DNA of 64,000 nt from assembly GCA_022648325.1 (NCBI GenBank), contig JALCMG010000010.1:1-64000 (forward strand), written 5' to 3'. Within the stretch, counting starts at the first letter, position 1; each line of letters starts with the position of its first letter. A program made the position numbers and the translations under genes. A model generated the notes under the pieces. The model searched no databases. It was not told where the DNA came from and saw only the letters and a program-made list of their open reading frames with translations. Below are positions 56,088 to 64,000 of the stretch, in pieces. Source of the stretch: Olsenella sp. Lineage in GTDB: Bacteria > Actinomycetota > Coriobacteriia > Coriobacteriales > Atopobiaceae.

Positions 56088-58784
56088 ATGCCGCTCGTCT
56101 CAATCGTGGTTCCCGCCTACAACGTAGAAAAGTACATCGAAACGTGCCTCACAAGCCTCCTGTCCCAGACGCTTCGGGACATCGAAGTGATCTGTGTGGA
56201 TGACGCCTCGACGGACGGCACGCAGAGGATCGTCCAAAATATGGCCAAGCGCGACTCTCGCCTCCATTACGTGCGGAACGAGCGCAACCTCAATCTGTTC
56301 GCAACGCGGCACGTTGGTGTCGCTCGCACGACGGGGTCCTACGTGACCTTCGTCGATGCGGACGACGAGCTCGTGCCGGAAGCCTGCGAGAAACTCGTTG
56401 ACGAGATGGCCGACTCTGCGGTGGACATTCTCCACTTTGGTGTACGCGTTGTCGCTGAGCCATGGTGTCCCGAGGGCACTGTCAAGGGGATACGGAAGAC
56501 GATGAACCCCGTCGAGCGCAGCCTCGAGGGGGAGGACATACTCTCGGTGTGCTATTTGGACTGGTCTTACGACTACAACCTCAACCACAAGCTCTATAGG
56601 GGTGACCTGGTCAGACGAGTCCTGGGCGGGCTCGGCCTTACCCCTGGGATCTCGGCTGCCGAGGATGTGGTCGAGTATTTCGCGGTTGCCCTCGAGGCCA
56701 GGACTTACCGTGCCGTCTCTCCATCGGAGTACTACGTGTACCACGTCGGACGTGGGCAGACGGGCAAAGAGGGCGTTTCGTCCGAGGGGTTTGCCCGGTC
56801 CAGCAAGCTCAAGTGCAGGTGCTGCGACGTCCTGTCCGACTACCTGAGAAGGACATCGGCGCTGGATGACTCAGTCGTCTCGTGTTGCCTGTCATCGGTG
56901 TTTCGGCACGAGCTTGAGCACACCATGAACGTCTGGCAGGATGAGGTTTCGCTCGGCGCGCGCCGTGATGCCCTCGAGACCGTCTTGGGCCTCTGGGACG
57001 AGCGTGACGTAAGCAGGGAGCTCTACCGCTTCCTCCGCGATGACTCGTACGGCATTGCTCATGGCGAGATGGACGAGGAATGCCGTGCGCAGCTGAGCGA
57101 ACGCCTTGAGGTCAACAAGGCATGCCTCGAAGAGTGCGTGCCGCAGTCCCAGCTCTGGGAAGACTCGGGGGAGCTTGGCGAGATGAGGCGCCTCGCGCGA
57201 ACCCATTACGGCGAGTTTCTCGACACCCTCTTGGGGAGCGGGCGTGACGCGGCCGATGCTGCCGCAGGCCAGATTATGGCTGCCGAGAAGCCAGAAGAAC
57301 GATGCATGCGGCTTGACATGGCCCTCTCGCATGGCCGGCCCGATCAGGTTTTCTCCGCGATCTTTCGTCGGATCTTCTCAGATGGGCGATTCGAGGCAAT
57401 CTCGACGCTCCAGGCCGCGCGTTCCTTGGCGGTGTCCCGCAAGACGGTCCGCACCATCGCGCTCTACTATTTCCAGCTTGCAGGCGGCGGGGCGGAGTCG
57501 GTAACCATCTCGCTTGCCAAGATGTTCCTTTCCGAGGGGTATCGGGTGGTGTTGCTCTGCGACGTGCTTCCTCCCGAAGGGGTCATACCACCCGATGCCG
57601 TCCTCGTCAGACTCCCTGACTTTAGATCTTCTGGACCAGAAAACTATCTTCGCCGAGCACATGTTCTTGAGGAGGCCCTCATCCGCCACGAGGTGGACGC
57701 ACTCGTCTACTCGCAGTGGCTGAGCCACTGCCTTGAGTGGGACCAGTTCGTGACTAAGGCTCTCGGCATTGCGTTTGTCGTCCACACTCACGGCTCTTTT
57801 ACCAACCTTGTTGATCAGTCATCCGAGGATGCGTTTGCCCTTCCGGTGAACTACCGGCTCTCGGATGCGGTCGTCTGCCTCGACCAAATCGACACCGCGT
57901 TCTGGGGGCAGTTCAACCCAAGGGTCTTTACCACCGCTAACAAGTGTTCCATCTCGACCAAGAGCACGCCGCAGGCGCCCCTTTTGTCCCATGACGTCAT
58001 CTGGGTTGGCCGGCTAAGCGCAGAAGAGAAGCGCCCCGAGGATGCCATACGCATCATTGCCAGGGTGAGGAAGGCTGTGCCCGACGCCCGGCTGCTGCTC
58101 GTCGGACCTGGCGATGAGAGCGAGGTGCGTTCCCTCCAGGATCTCGCCGAGAGCGAGGGTGCCGCCGACGCGGTCGAATTCCTTGGTGCGAGAAATGACG
58201 TGCCAGAACTGATGCAGAAGGCCTCCGTCCACCTCGTGACGTCACCGAGCGAAGGGTCCCCCCTCGTGGTGGCCGAGTCAAAGACCTGTGGCGTCCCCTG
58301 CGTGATGTACAGGATGCCAATCCGCTTCTCCCGTGAGGCGCGGGGGCTGGCAAACGTGCCGCAGGGTAACGTCGACTCCGCCGCCCAGAAGGTCGCCGAA
58401 CTGCTTCGTGACGATGCCCTTCGCAAGTCGATGGGGGACGAGGCGCGGAGAAGCGCAGCCGAGTTGGAAATGTTTGACGCTGAGGCGCTCTGGCAGAAAG
58501 TCTTTATTACGTCAATCGAACGCACTAAGCCTCTCTCCCCAAACATGGATGAGCTAGGGCAGAAGATGCAGGAGGTTCTGTATAAGGCGGCTTATGCCAA
58601 GGTGCTAGCGCGTAATCGGAAGCTGCATGAGATGAGCGAGAGAATCGTCGAACTCGAAAACGAAGTCTCTCAACTTGAGAACGAACTGCAGGCCTTGCGT
58701 TCATCGAAGACCTATCGGGCCGGTGAGGCTGTTGCCGCTCCCGTTCACATTCTCAGAAGGATCGTGGGGACGAGCGGTAAGTAG
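56088..58784 (+). CDS. Two-domain glycosyltransferase (GT2 + GT4)
   Basis: The 898-residue protein begins with a GT2 domain (PLVSIVVPAYNVEKYIETCL, VICVDDASTDGT, metal-binding VDADDE). A helical linker of about 200 residues follows. The second half is a GT4 domain (FQLAGGGAESVTISLAKMFL, VIWVGRLSAEEKRPEDAI, ARLLLVGPGDE, and EGSPLVVAESKTCGVP with the E-x7-E motif). A coiled coil (ELENEVSQLENELQALRS) and SSKTYRAGEAV close it, a tail common in surface-polysaccharide transferases. It likely adds two sugars to a surface polymer. It stands 61 bases before the L,D-transpeptidase. The ATG follows GGAAGG. Confidence 0.88.
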   Translation: MPLVSIVVPAYNVEKYIETCLTSLLSQTLRDIEVICVDDASTDGTQRIVQNMAKRDSRLHYVRNERNLNLFATRHVGVARTTGSYVTFVDADDELVPEACEKLVDEMADSAVDILHFGVRVVAEPWCPEGTVKGIRKTMNPVERSLEGEDILSVCYLDWSYDYNLNHKLYRGDLVRRVLGGLGLTPGISAAEDVVEYFAVALEARTYRAVSPSEYYVYHVGRGQTGKEGVSSEGFARSSKLKCRCCDVLSDYLRRTSALDDSVVSCCLSSVFRHELEHTMNVWQDEVSLGARRDALETVLGLWDERDVSRELYRFLRDDSYGIAHGEMDEECRAQLSERLEVNKACLEECVPQSQLWEDSGELGEMRRLARTHYGEFLDTLLGSGRDAADAAAGQIMAAEKPEERCMRLDMALSHGRPDQVFSAIFRRIFSDGRFEAISTLQAARSLAVSRKTVRTIALYYFQLAGGGAESVTISLAKMFLSEGYRVVLLCDVLPPEGVIPPDAVLVRLPDFRSSGPENYLRRAHVLEEALIRHEVDALVYSQWLSHCLEWDQFVTKALGIAFVVHTHGSFTNLVDQSSEDAFALPVNYRLSDAVVCLDQIDTAFWGQFNPRVFTTANKCSISTKSTPQAPLLSHDVIWVGRLSAEEKRPEDAIRIIARVRKAVPDARLLLVGPGDESEVRSLQDLAESEGAADAVEFLGARNDVPELMQKASVHLVTSPSEGSPLVVAESKTCGVPCVMYRMPIRFSREARGLANVPQGNVDSAAQKVAELLRDDALRKSMGDEARRSAAELEMFDAEALWQKVFITSIERTKPLSPNMDELGQKMQEVLYKAAYAKVLARNRKLHEMSERIVELENEVSQLENELQALRSSKTYRAGEAVAAPVHILRRIVGTSGK

Positions 58785-58845
58785 GAGTGCCTGTGCTTTC
58801 GTTCAGCTTGGCCGGTGGCCATCTGTGACCCTGGAGGTAGCGCCC

Positions 58846-61137
58846 ATGAGATTTGTAACAAGGTGTAGGGATTTCCTCCTTGTCGTTGCCGTAAGTGCAA
58901 CCTGCGCCCTTGGGATTCCTGCCACGGCACTCGCGTCTGGTTCCGCAGGCCTTTCTGGTACTGGGGCTGCAGCCACTGAGGGCGCTGATCCTCCCGTCGT
59001 CGACTCCCCGTCCTGGGATTTCTCCGGCATCAAGCTCAGTGCCACCCGCGTCACCTCGGGCGATCCCGTCACCGTGACGCCCAAAGTCTCCGGCGACCTC
59101 GGGGGTGCCACCTACAACTACGTCTGGTCCTACAAGGGCGGCTGGGACCTCTGGGGGTCCACGGTCAAAGACACCGGCTCCGGCACCACCGACGCCACGG
59201 GCACGCTCACGCTGACGAGGGCGGGGAGCTACACGGTGTATGTGGACGTCACCGACCGCTCCGGCGAGAAGCGTACCATGTCGACAACGCTCGAGGTGGC
59301 GTCGCCCGAGTGGGAGTTCACCGGCGTGGGTCTCTCTGCGTCGCGCGTCACCTCGGGCGATCCCGTCACCGTGACGCCCAAAGTCTCCGGCGACCTCGAC
59401 GGCGCCACCTACAACTACGTCTGGCAGCGCGACGGCTCCTGGGCCGAGGGCGAGTGGGGCTCCACCGTGCTCTCCAGCGGCAGGGGCACCGACGAGGCGT
59501 CCTCGACGCTCACGCTGGCCCGCGCCGGCGCCTACACCCTCTACGTGGACATGACCGACCGCTCCGGCCAGAGGAGGACCATGTCCGCGCGGCTCGAGGT
59601 CGCCTCCCCGTCCTGGGAGTTCTCCGGCGTCGAGGTGTCCTCCCCCCGCGTGAGGGTCGACGAGCCCGTGACCGTCACGCCCCGGGTCTCCGGCGACCTC
59701 GGGGGTGCCACCTACAACTACGTCTGGTCCTACAAGGGCGGCTGGGACCTCTGGGGCTCCACGGTGAGGGACGGGGGCGAGGCGACCCCCGAGGCCACCG
59801 GGACCCTCTCCTTCTACCGCCCCGGCCGCTACGTGCTCTACGTGGACGTCACCGACCGCTCCGGCCAGAGAAGGACGATGTCCGCGGGGCTCGTCGCCTA
59901 CGACGACTCCTGGTCGCTCGACGGCGTCGACGCCTCGCCGGCCGAGGTCGTGGCGGGCGACGACGTGACCTACGCGCCCGTGGTCTCCGGCGACGCCTCC
60001 GGCCTCAGGTACAACTACGTCTGGCAGCGCGACGGCTCCTGGGCGAGGGGCGACTGGGGCTCGACCGAGCTCTGCACGGGCTCCGACACCGCCGAGGCGT
60101 CCCACACCGGCCCCCTCGGTGGCCCCGGGCGCTACACCCTCTACGTGGACGCCGTCTCGGCGCGCGGGGAGAGGCGCACCGCCTCGGCGCAGGCCGTGGC
60201 CTGGGGCGCGACGGGGCTCGGCGTGTCCGGGTCGGCGGCCTCCGGATGGGAGGCCTCGGCCGACCTCTTCGAGGGCCACGGGGTCCCCGGCGCGCTCTAC
60301 CGCCTCCGCTGGGCATCCGCCGACGGCTCCGCATCGGGCACGCTCAGCGACTGGTCGAGCAATACCTCGGTGAGCTTCTCACGCAGCGACCTTAACTCCA
60401 GCGCTTCCACCTATGAAATCTATCTCGATGTGAAGTACCCCAATGGCAAGGAGTGGAACTTCTCTACCGAGGTCCACAAGTCTGGCTGGTATACCTCGGG
60501 CGGGTCTTGGCACTATATGTATGACTCCGGCTCCGATGCCACCGGCTGGGCTTACATCAATGGCTCCTGGTACTACTTCAGTTGGTCGGGCGTCATGCAG
60601 ACCGGATGGCTCTCCCAAGGTGGGAAGTCCTACTACCTCGATCCCTCAACGGGCAAGATGGCAACTGGCTTCGCTGCTGGGAGCTACTTCGCTCCCGATG
60701 GCGCTTGGCTATGCTCTGCTGGCGAGGCAAGCTCTGCCGTGAACATTGCGCGGTCGGTCGGTAGCCCCACCAACTACCTCCTACTGGTTGACAACTCTGC
60801 CTGCACGACGTGGGTCTTCAAGTGGGTCAACGGTGATTGGTACGCCACCTACAAGTGGGTCTGCTCGCCTGGCAAGGCCTCTACGCCTACGGTGCGTGGT
60901 ACCTACTCAATTGGGTCACGGGGGCCAAGCTTTGGCAAAGGCTTCACCTGCTATTACTGGACACAGTTCTACGGCAACTACCTGTTCCACTCGGTGCTGT
61001 ACTATCCCAACTCCTACTCGGTGATGGATGGAACGCTGGGTGTTCCGGCTTCGCACGGATGCGTTCGTCTCGACATCAATAATGCGCGCTGGATTAACGA
61101 GAACATCCCCTCGGGGACTAGGGTCTATAGCTACTAG
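58846..61137 (+). CDS. Secreted L,D-transpeptidase with Ig-like repeats and wall-binding repeats
   Basis: This 763-residue protein has a signal peptide (LLVVAVSATCALGIPATALA, cut near ALA-S). Four Ig-like repeats of about 100 residues follow (roughly 56-150, 156-250, 257-351, 356-450), each with VTP, YNYVW, G[GS]W, WGST and a Y-x-LYVD strand. A diverged fifth repeat spans 457-543, and choline-binding-type repeats 545-620 (GWAYINGSWYYFSWSGVMQTGW). The YkuD catalytic domain at 642-763 has His in NYLFHSVLY and the catalytic Cys in SHGCVRLD. It would cross-link peptidoglycan or attach proteins outside the cell. The ATG follows TGGAGG. Confidence 0.92.
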   Translation: MRFVTRCRDFLLVVAVSATCALGIPATALASGSAGLSGTGAAATEGADPPVVDSPSWDFSGIKLSATRVTSGDPVTVTPKVSGDLGGATYNYVWSYKGGWDLWGSTVKDTGSGTTDATGTLTLTRAGSYTVYVDVTDRSGEKRTMSTTLEVASPEWEFTGVGLSASRVTSGDPVTVTPKVSGDLDGATYNYVWQRDGSWAEGEWGSTVLSSGRGTDEASSTLTLARAGAYTLYVDMTDRSGQRRTMSARLEVASPSWEFSGVEVSSPRVRVDEPVTVTPRVSGDLGGATYNYVWSYKGGWDLWGSTVRDGGEATPEATGTLSFYRPGRYVLYVDVTDRSGQRRTMSAGLVAYDDSWSLDGVDASPAEVVAGDDVTYAPVVSGDASGLRYNYVWQRDGSWARGDWGSTELCTGSDTAEASHTGPLGGPGRYTLYVDAVSARGERRTASAQAVAWGATGLGVSGSAASGWEASADLFEGHGVPGALYRLRWASADGSASGTLSDWSSNTSVSFSRSDLNSSASTYEIYLDVKYPNGKEWNFSTEVHKSGWYTSGGSWHYMYDSGSDATGWAYINGSWYYFSWSGVMQTGWLSQGGKSYYLDPSTGKMATGFAAGSYFAPDGAWLCSAGEASSAVNIARSVGSPTNYLLLVDNSACTTWVFKWVNGDWYATYKWVCSPGKASTPTVRGTYSIGSRGPSFGKGFTCYYWTQFYGNYLFHSVLYYPNSYSVMDGTLGVPASHGCVRLDINNARWINENIPSGTRVYSY
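59010..60200 (+). repeat. Tandem ~300-bp coding repeats within the L,D-transpeptidase gene
   Basis: Four in-frame units of about 300 bp are patchily near-identical as DNA. Units 1 and 2 share a long identical stretch (CGCGTCACCTCGGGCGATCC onward, 59046 and 59344). Units 1 and 3 share the centre starting GCCACCTACAACTACGTCTG (59107 and 59707). Units 2 and 4 share CTGGCAGCGCGACGGCTCCT (59423 and 60023). The mosaic pattern indicates recombination or gene conversion among units. Confidence 0.85.
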
Positions 61138-61301
61138 TTAGGTCATTGCACGCACCTCGTATGCGGCGATTGTGTGGGCACGGTCGAAGCTGCGAGGTGC
61201 GTGCTATCATACCTAAGTCGTTACCCCGCACCTAGCGGCACGCCAACTGCCTGGCGACCGACCCAGTCCGGGGCGCATCCATAGATCGAAAGGGGTTCCA
61301 C

Positions 61302-61580
61302 ATGGCAGTCACCAAGGAGCGTAAGGCCGAGCTCATCAAGCAGTACGGCAAGGACGAGAAGGACTCCGGCTCCGCCGCAGTCCAGGTTGCCCTGCTAACC
61401 GAGCGCATCAAGGGCCTCACCGAGCACATGAAGTCCCACAAGAAGGACTTCCACACCCGTCGCGGCCTGCTCATGCTCGTCGGTAAGCGGCGTCGCCTGC
61501 TCTCCTACATCAAGGCTCGGGACATCGAGGAGTACCGTTCCCTCATCAAGAGCCTCGGCATCCGCGACAACATTCAGTAA
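61302..61580 (+). CDS. rpsO: Ribosomal protein uS15
   Basis: The 92-residue protein binds the central domain of 16S rRNA. It shows [26 protein letters not shown], the [26 protein letters not shown] segment and the [11 protein letters not shown] end of the family. The ATG follows AAAGGGG. rpsO next to pnp is the classical arrangement; a compact hairpin lies between them. Confidence 0.96.
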   Translation: MAVTKERKAELIKQYGKDEKDSGSAAVQVALLTERIKGLTEHMKSHKKDFHTRRGLLMLVGKRRRLLSYIKARDIEEYRSLIKSLGIRDNIQ

Positions 61581-61588
61581 GTGTTCTA

Positions 61589-61612
61589 AGGGGGCGCCTG
61601 CGGGCGCCCCTT
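61589..61612 (+). terminator. GC hairpin between rpsO and pnp
   Basis: GGGGCGCC-TGCG-GGCGCCCC forms a perfect 8-bp stem extendable by two pairs, followed only by TTGC. It may be a partial terminator or an RNA-processing site between rpsO and pnp. Confidence 0.6.
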
Positions 61613-61750
61613 GCATGTGCGCCCGAGAGAAGCGAGGGCGCGCCGCGGGCGTGCGATGCGTCGCACACGCACTTCTCGTCTCCGCGTATGGTGCGGAGGC
61701 CCGCTAGACGGCCCGTCTGCAATGGGGCAGGCGGAGATAAGAGGAAACGT

Positions 61751-63991
61751 ATGACAAAGGTTACGCACGAGTTCGACCTCTACGGTAAGCACTACGCACT
61801 CGAAGCGGGCGAGCTCGCAAAGCAGGCCACGGGCGCCTGCCTGGTAAAGTGCGGGGACTCAACCGTCCTCGTGACCGCCGTGGTCTCGAGGGAGCGCAAG
61901 GACTACGACTTCTTCCCCCTGACGGTGGACTTCATCGAGAAGATGTACGCCGTGGGGCGCATCCCCGGTGGCTACCTCAAGCGCGAGGCAAGGCCCTCCG
62001 AGAAGGCAACCCTCACCGCGCGCATGATCGACCGCCCGCTGCGTCCGTCATTCCCCGACGGCTTCCGCAACGAGGTGCAGGTCGTTGCAACACCGCTTGT
62101 GGCCGACCAGATTCACTCCGTCGACACCATCTGCGTCATGGGTGCAAGCGCCGCCCTCACCGTTGGTGGCGTGCCCTTCGAGGGCCCGCTCGCCTGCGTG
62201 CGCATTGGTCGCAACCCCGAGACTGGCGAGTTCCTCGTCAACCCCACCTACGAGGAGCGCGACACCTCCGACCTCGACCTCGAGCTTGCTGGCTCGTCCA
62301 CGTTCATCTCCATGCTCGAGGCTGGTGCCAAGGAGATCAGCGAGGAGGACATGCTCGCCGCTATGGCGTTTGGTCAGGAGGCCATCGCAGCCTTCTGCGA
62401 GGAGGAGAAGAAGTTCTTCGCCAAGTGGGAGGAGGCCAACGGCCACATCGTCAAGAAGGAATACGTCCTTGACGAGCCCATCCCCGAGGTCCACGACCGC
62501 ATCTTCGCCCACTTCGACGAGATGAGCGCCGCCCTCAAGGATGCCGACAAGCTCTCCCGCATGGGCAAGGTCGAGGCACTCAAGGAGTCCATCAAGGCCG
62601 AGTTCTCCGAGGACGAGCAGGCTCAGTGGAGCCGCGCCATCGCCGTCGAGCTCAAGGGCCTCGAGAAGCACGCCATGCGCAAGATGGTCGTCGAGACCGG
62701 CGAGCGCGTCGACGGCCGCACTCCCACCGAGATTCGTCCGATCATGGTCAAGCCCGACTACCTGCCGCTGGTTCATGGCTCCGGCCTCTTCCAGCGCGGC
62801 CAGACCCAGGTGCTCTCCATCTGCACGCTGGGCATGCTCAACGAGTGGCAGCGCCTCGACACCATCGAGCCCGTCGATGGCAAGCGCTACATCCACCACT
62901 ACAACTTCCCGCCCTACTGCACCGGCGAGACCGGCCGCATGGGCAGCCCCAAGCGCCGCGAGATCGGCCATGGCGCCCTCGCCGAGCGCGCCCTTCTCCC
63001 GGTGATTCCCTCCGAGGAGGAGTTCCCCTACGCCATCCGCGTTGTCTCCGAGGTCATGGAGTCCAACGGCTCCAGCTCGATGGCTTCCACCTGCGGCTCC
63101 ACGCTCGCGCTCATGGATGCCGGCGTGCCCATCAAGCGTCCGGTCTCTGGCGTTGCCATGGGCCTCATCCAGGAGGAGGGCAAGACCGTCGTCCTCACCG
63201 ACATCCAGGGCCTCGAAGACTTCCTCGGCGACATGGACTTCAAGGTGTGCGGCACCACCAAGGGCATCACGGCCATGCAGATGGACAACAAGGCCACCGG
63301 CCTCACGCCCGAGATCCTGCGCAAGGCCCTCATGCAGGCTCACGAGGGCCGTATGTTCATCCTCGACAAGATGCTCGAGCAGATTCCCGCGCCGCGCGAG
63401 CACGCCAAGGACACCGCTCCCCAGATCATCAGCCTCCAGATCCCCACGGACAAGATCCGCGACGTCATCGGCTCCGGCGGCAAGGTCATCCGTGGCATCC
63501 AGGAGGACACCGGCGCCACGGTGGACATCCAGGAGGACGGCACCATCTTCATCGCCGGCACCAACGGCGCTGGCGAGGCTGCTGCCGAGCGCATCAAGGC
63601 CATCGTTAAGGTCCCCGAGGTGGGGGAGGAGTACACCGGCCGAGTTGTGGGCATCCAGCCCTTCGGCGCCTTCGTCGAGCTTCTGCCCGGCAAGGATGGT
63701 CTGCTCCACATCTCCCGTGTTGCCGAGGGCCGCGTAGACAAGGTCGAGGACGTGCTCAACATCGGTGACGAGGTCCGCGTGAAGGTCCTCGAGGTCGACG
63801 AGAAGGGCAAGATCTCCCTCGATCGCCTGGATAAGCCCGAGGCTGCCGCCGGCTCTGGCCACAACGGCCATGACGAGTCCAACGGTCACGGGCGCTCCGG
63901 CGAGCGCCGTACCCGCGCGCGCCGTCATCCCGGTGACCGTGGCGAGGGCGGCGAGAAGCGCCAGCCGCGCCGTCACCACGAGGCACAGTAG
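61751..63991 (+). CDS. pnp: Polyribonucleotide nucleotidyltransferase (PNPase)
   Basis: PNPase (746 aa) degrades RNA 3' to 5' by phosphorolysis. The order is a first RNase PH domain (GGYLKREARPSEKATLTARMIDRPLRP), an all-helical linker, a second RNase PH domain (HHYNFPPYCTGETGRMGSPKRREIGHGALAERAL, SNGSSSMASTCG), a KH domain (IRDVIGSGGKVIRGIQEDTG) and an S1 domain (GRVVGIQPFGAFVELLPGKDGLLHIS). The last ~45 residues are Gly/Arg/His-rich. The ATG at 61751 follows GAGGA. The gene is complete, ending nine bases before the window edge. Confidence 0.96.
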   Translation: MTKVTHEFDLYGKHYALEAGELAKQATGACLVKCGDSTVLVTAVVSRERKDYDFFPLTVDFIEKMYAVGRIPGGYLKREARPSEKATLTARMIDRPLRPSFPDGFRNEVQVVATPLVADQIHSVDTICVMGASAALTVGGVPFEGPLACVRIGRNPETGEFLVNPTYEERDTSDLDLELAGSSTFISMLEAGAKEISEEDMLAAMAFGQEAIAAFCEEEKKFFAKWEEANGHIVKKEYVLDEPIPEVHDRIFAHFDEMSAALKDADKLSRMGKVEALKESIKAEFSEDEQAQWSRAIAVELKGLEKHAMRKMVVETGERVDGRTPTEIRPIMVKPDYLPLVHGSGLFQRGQTQVLSICTLGMLNEWQRLDTIEPVDGKRYIHHYNFPPYCTGETGRMGSPKRREIGHGALAERALLPVIPSEEEFPYAIRVVSEVMESNGSSSMASTCGSTLALMDAGVPIKRPVSGVAMGLIQEEGKTVVLTDIQGLEDFLGDMDFKVCGTTKGITAMQMDNKATGLTPEILRKALMQAHEGRMFILDKMLEQIPAPREHAKDTAPQIISLQIPTDKIRDVIGSGGKVIRGIQEDTGATVDIQEDGTIFIAGTNGAGEAAAERIKAIVKVPEVGEEYTGRVVGIQPFGAFVELLPGKDGLLHISRVAEGRVDKVEDVLNIGDEVRVKVLEVDEKGKISLDRLDKPEAAAGSGHNGHDESNGHGRSGERRTRARRHPGDRGEGGEKRQPRRHHEAQ

Positions 63992-64000
63992 GCCTTCTCG

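Noticed and set aside
59010..60200. Regular repeats considered as a CRISPR-like array
   Set aside because: Units are ~300 bp, in frame and protein-coding; no short repeat-spacer pattern occurs anywhere in the window.
59310..60395. Plus-strand alternative frame (361 codons) inside the L,D-transpeptidase repeats
   Set aside because: Arg-dominated composition arising from the repeated G+C-rich codons of the real frame; no start site.
62048..63979. 643-codon minus-strand frame over pnp
   Set aside because: Repetitive Gly/Ala/Leu/Asp composition opposite an intact PNPase.

Overview
The window is a G+C-rich bacterial chromosome segment. It carries an actinobacterial integration host factor (mihF) followed by gmk and rpoZ, leader-controlled trp, pyr and thi operons, a DnaJ pair followed by mtaB-phoH-ybeY-dgkA-era-recO, and a choline-binding-type wall repeat on an L,D-transpeptidase. 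Together these suggest an actinobacterium of class Coriobacteriia, most likely an Olsenella/Atopobiaceae-type anaerobe. That placement is inferred from gene content and order; there is no rRNA in the window. Most of it is dense housekeeping operons with 1-8 base overlaps between genes.

Layout. 0-2.1 kb: an unknown protein, a small membrane protein and a DUF1295 gene broken by one base. 2.2-5.9 kb (minus strand): TPP riboswitch and thiC-thiM-thiE-thiD. 6.2-13.2 kb: T-box leader and trpEGDCFBA. 13.3-17.9 kb: a decaying accessory stretch with two TetR regulators, a broken Tat-type alpha/beta hydrolase, a D-hydroxyacid dehydrogenase that has lost its NAD-binding loop, copies of a palindromic repeat and an integral membrane protein. 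18-19.5 kb: an extended folP and tRNA-Asn. 19.8-21.8 kb: a polysaccharide-type ABC exporter. 21.9-27.3 kb: attenuator and pyrRBCKDF. 27.5-30 kb: mihF-gmk-rpoZ-thiI. 30-36.9 kb: a visibly A+T-richer carbohydrate locus (BglG-type regulator diverging from PTS EIIA-EIIB-EIIC and a GH38 alpha-mannosidase). 37.2-42 kb: comEA-comEC-holA facing rpsT. 42.2-47.5 kb: a tiny membrane peptide with a coupled leader peptide, a membrane-anchored LuxR/PASTA protein, and lepA-dus-hemW. 47.8-56 kb: dCMP deaminase, a membrane-anchored DnaJ, a standard DnaJ, mtaB-phoH-ybeY-dgkA-era-recO. 56-61.1 kb: a GT2+GT4 glycosyltransferase and a repeat-containing L,D-transpeptidase. 61.3-64 kb: rpsO-pnp.

The least ordinary signal is a shared protein module. 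The first ~110 residues of the ABC exporter ATPase (20.7 kb) match, motif by motif, the ~100-residue Ig-like repeats of the secreted L,D-transpeptidase 38 kb away. This places one putative ligand-binding fold both on a cytosolic exporter ATPase and on a wall enzyme, and hints at a common surface-polymer system with the neighbouring glycosyltransferase. Other points of interest are: a dispersed ~75-bp palindromic element (two clear copies, one diverged inverted copy, two doubtful ones); a second family of 29-31-bp perfect hairpins placed directly at stop codons (three copies); the membrane-anchored DnaJ; the LuxR-TM-PASTA protein; and the upstream-ORF-coupled 41-residue membrane peptide.
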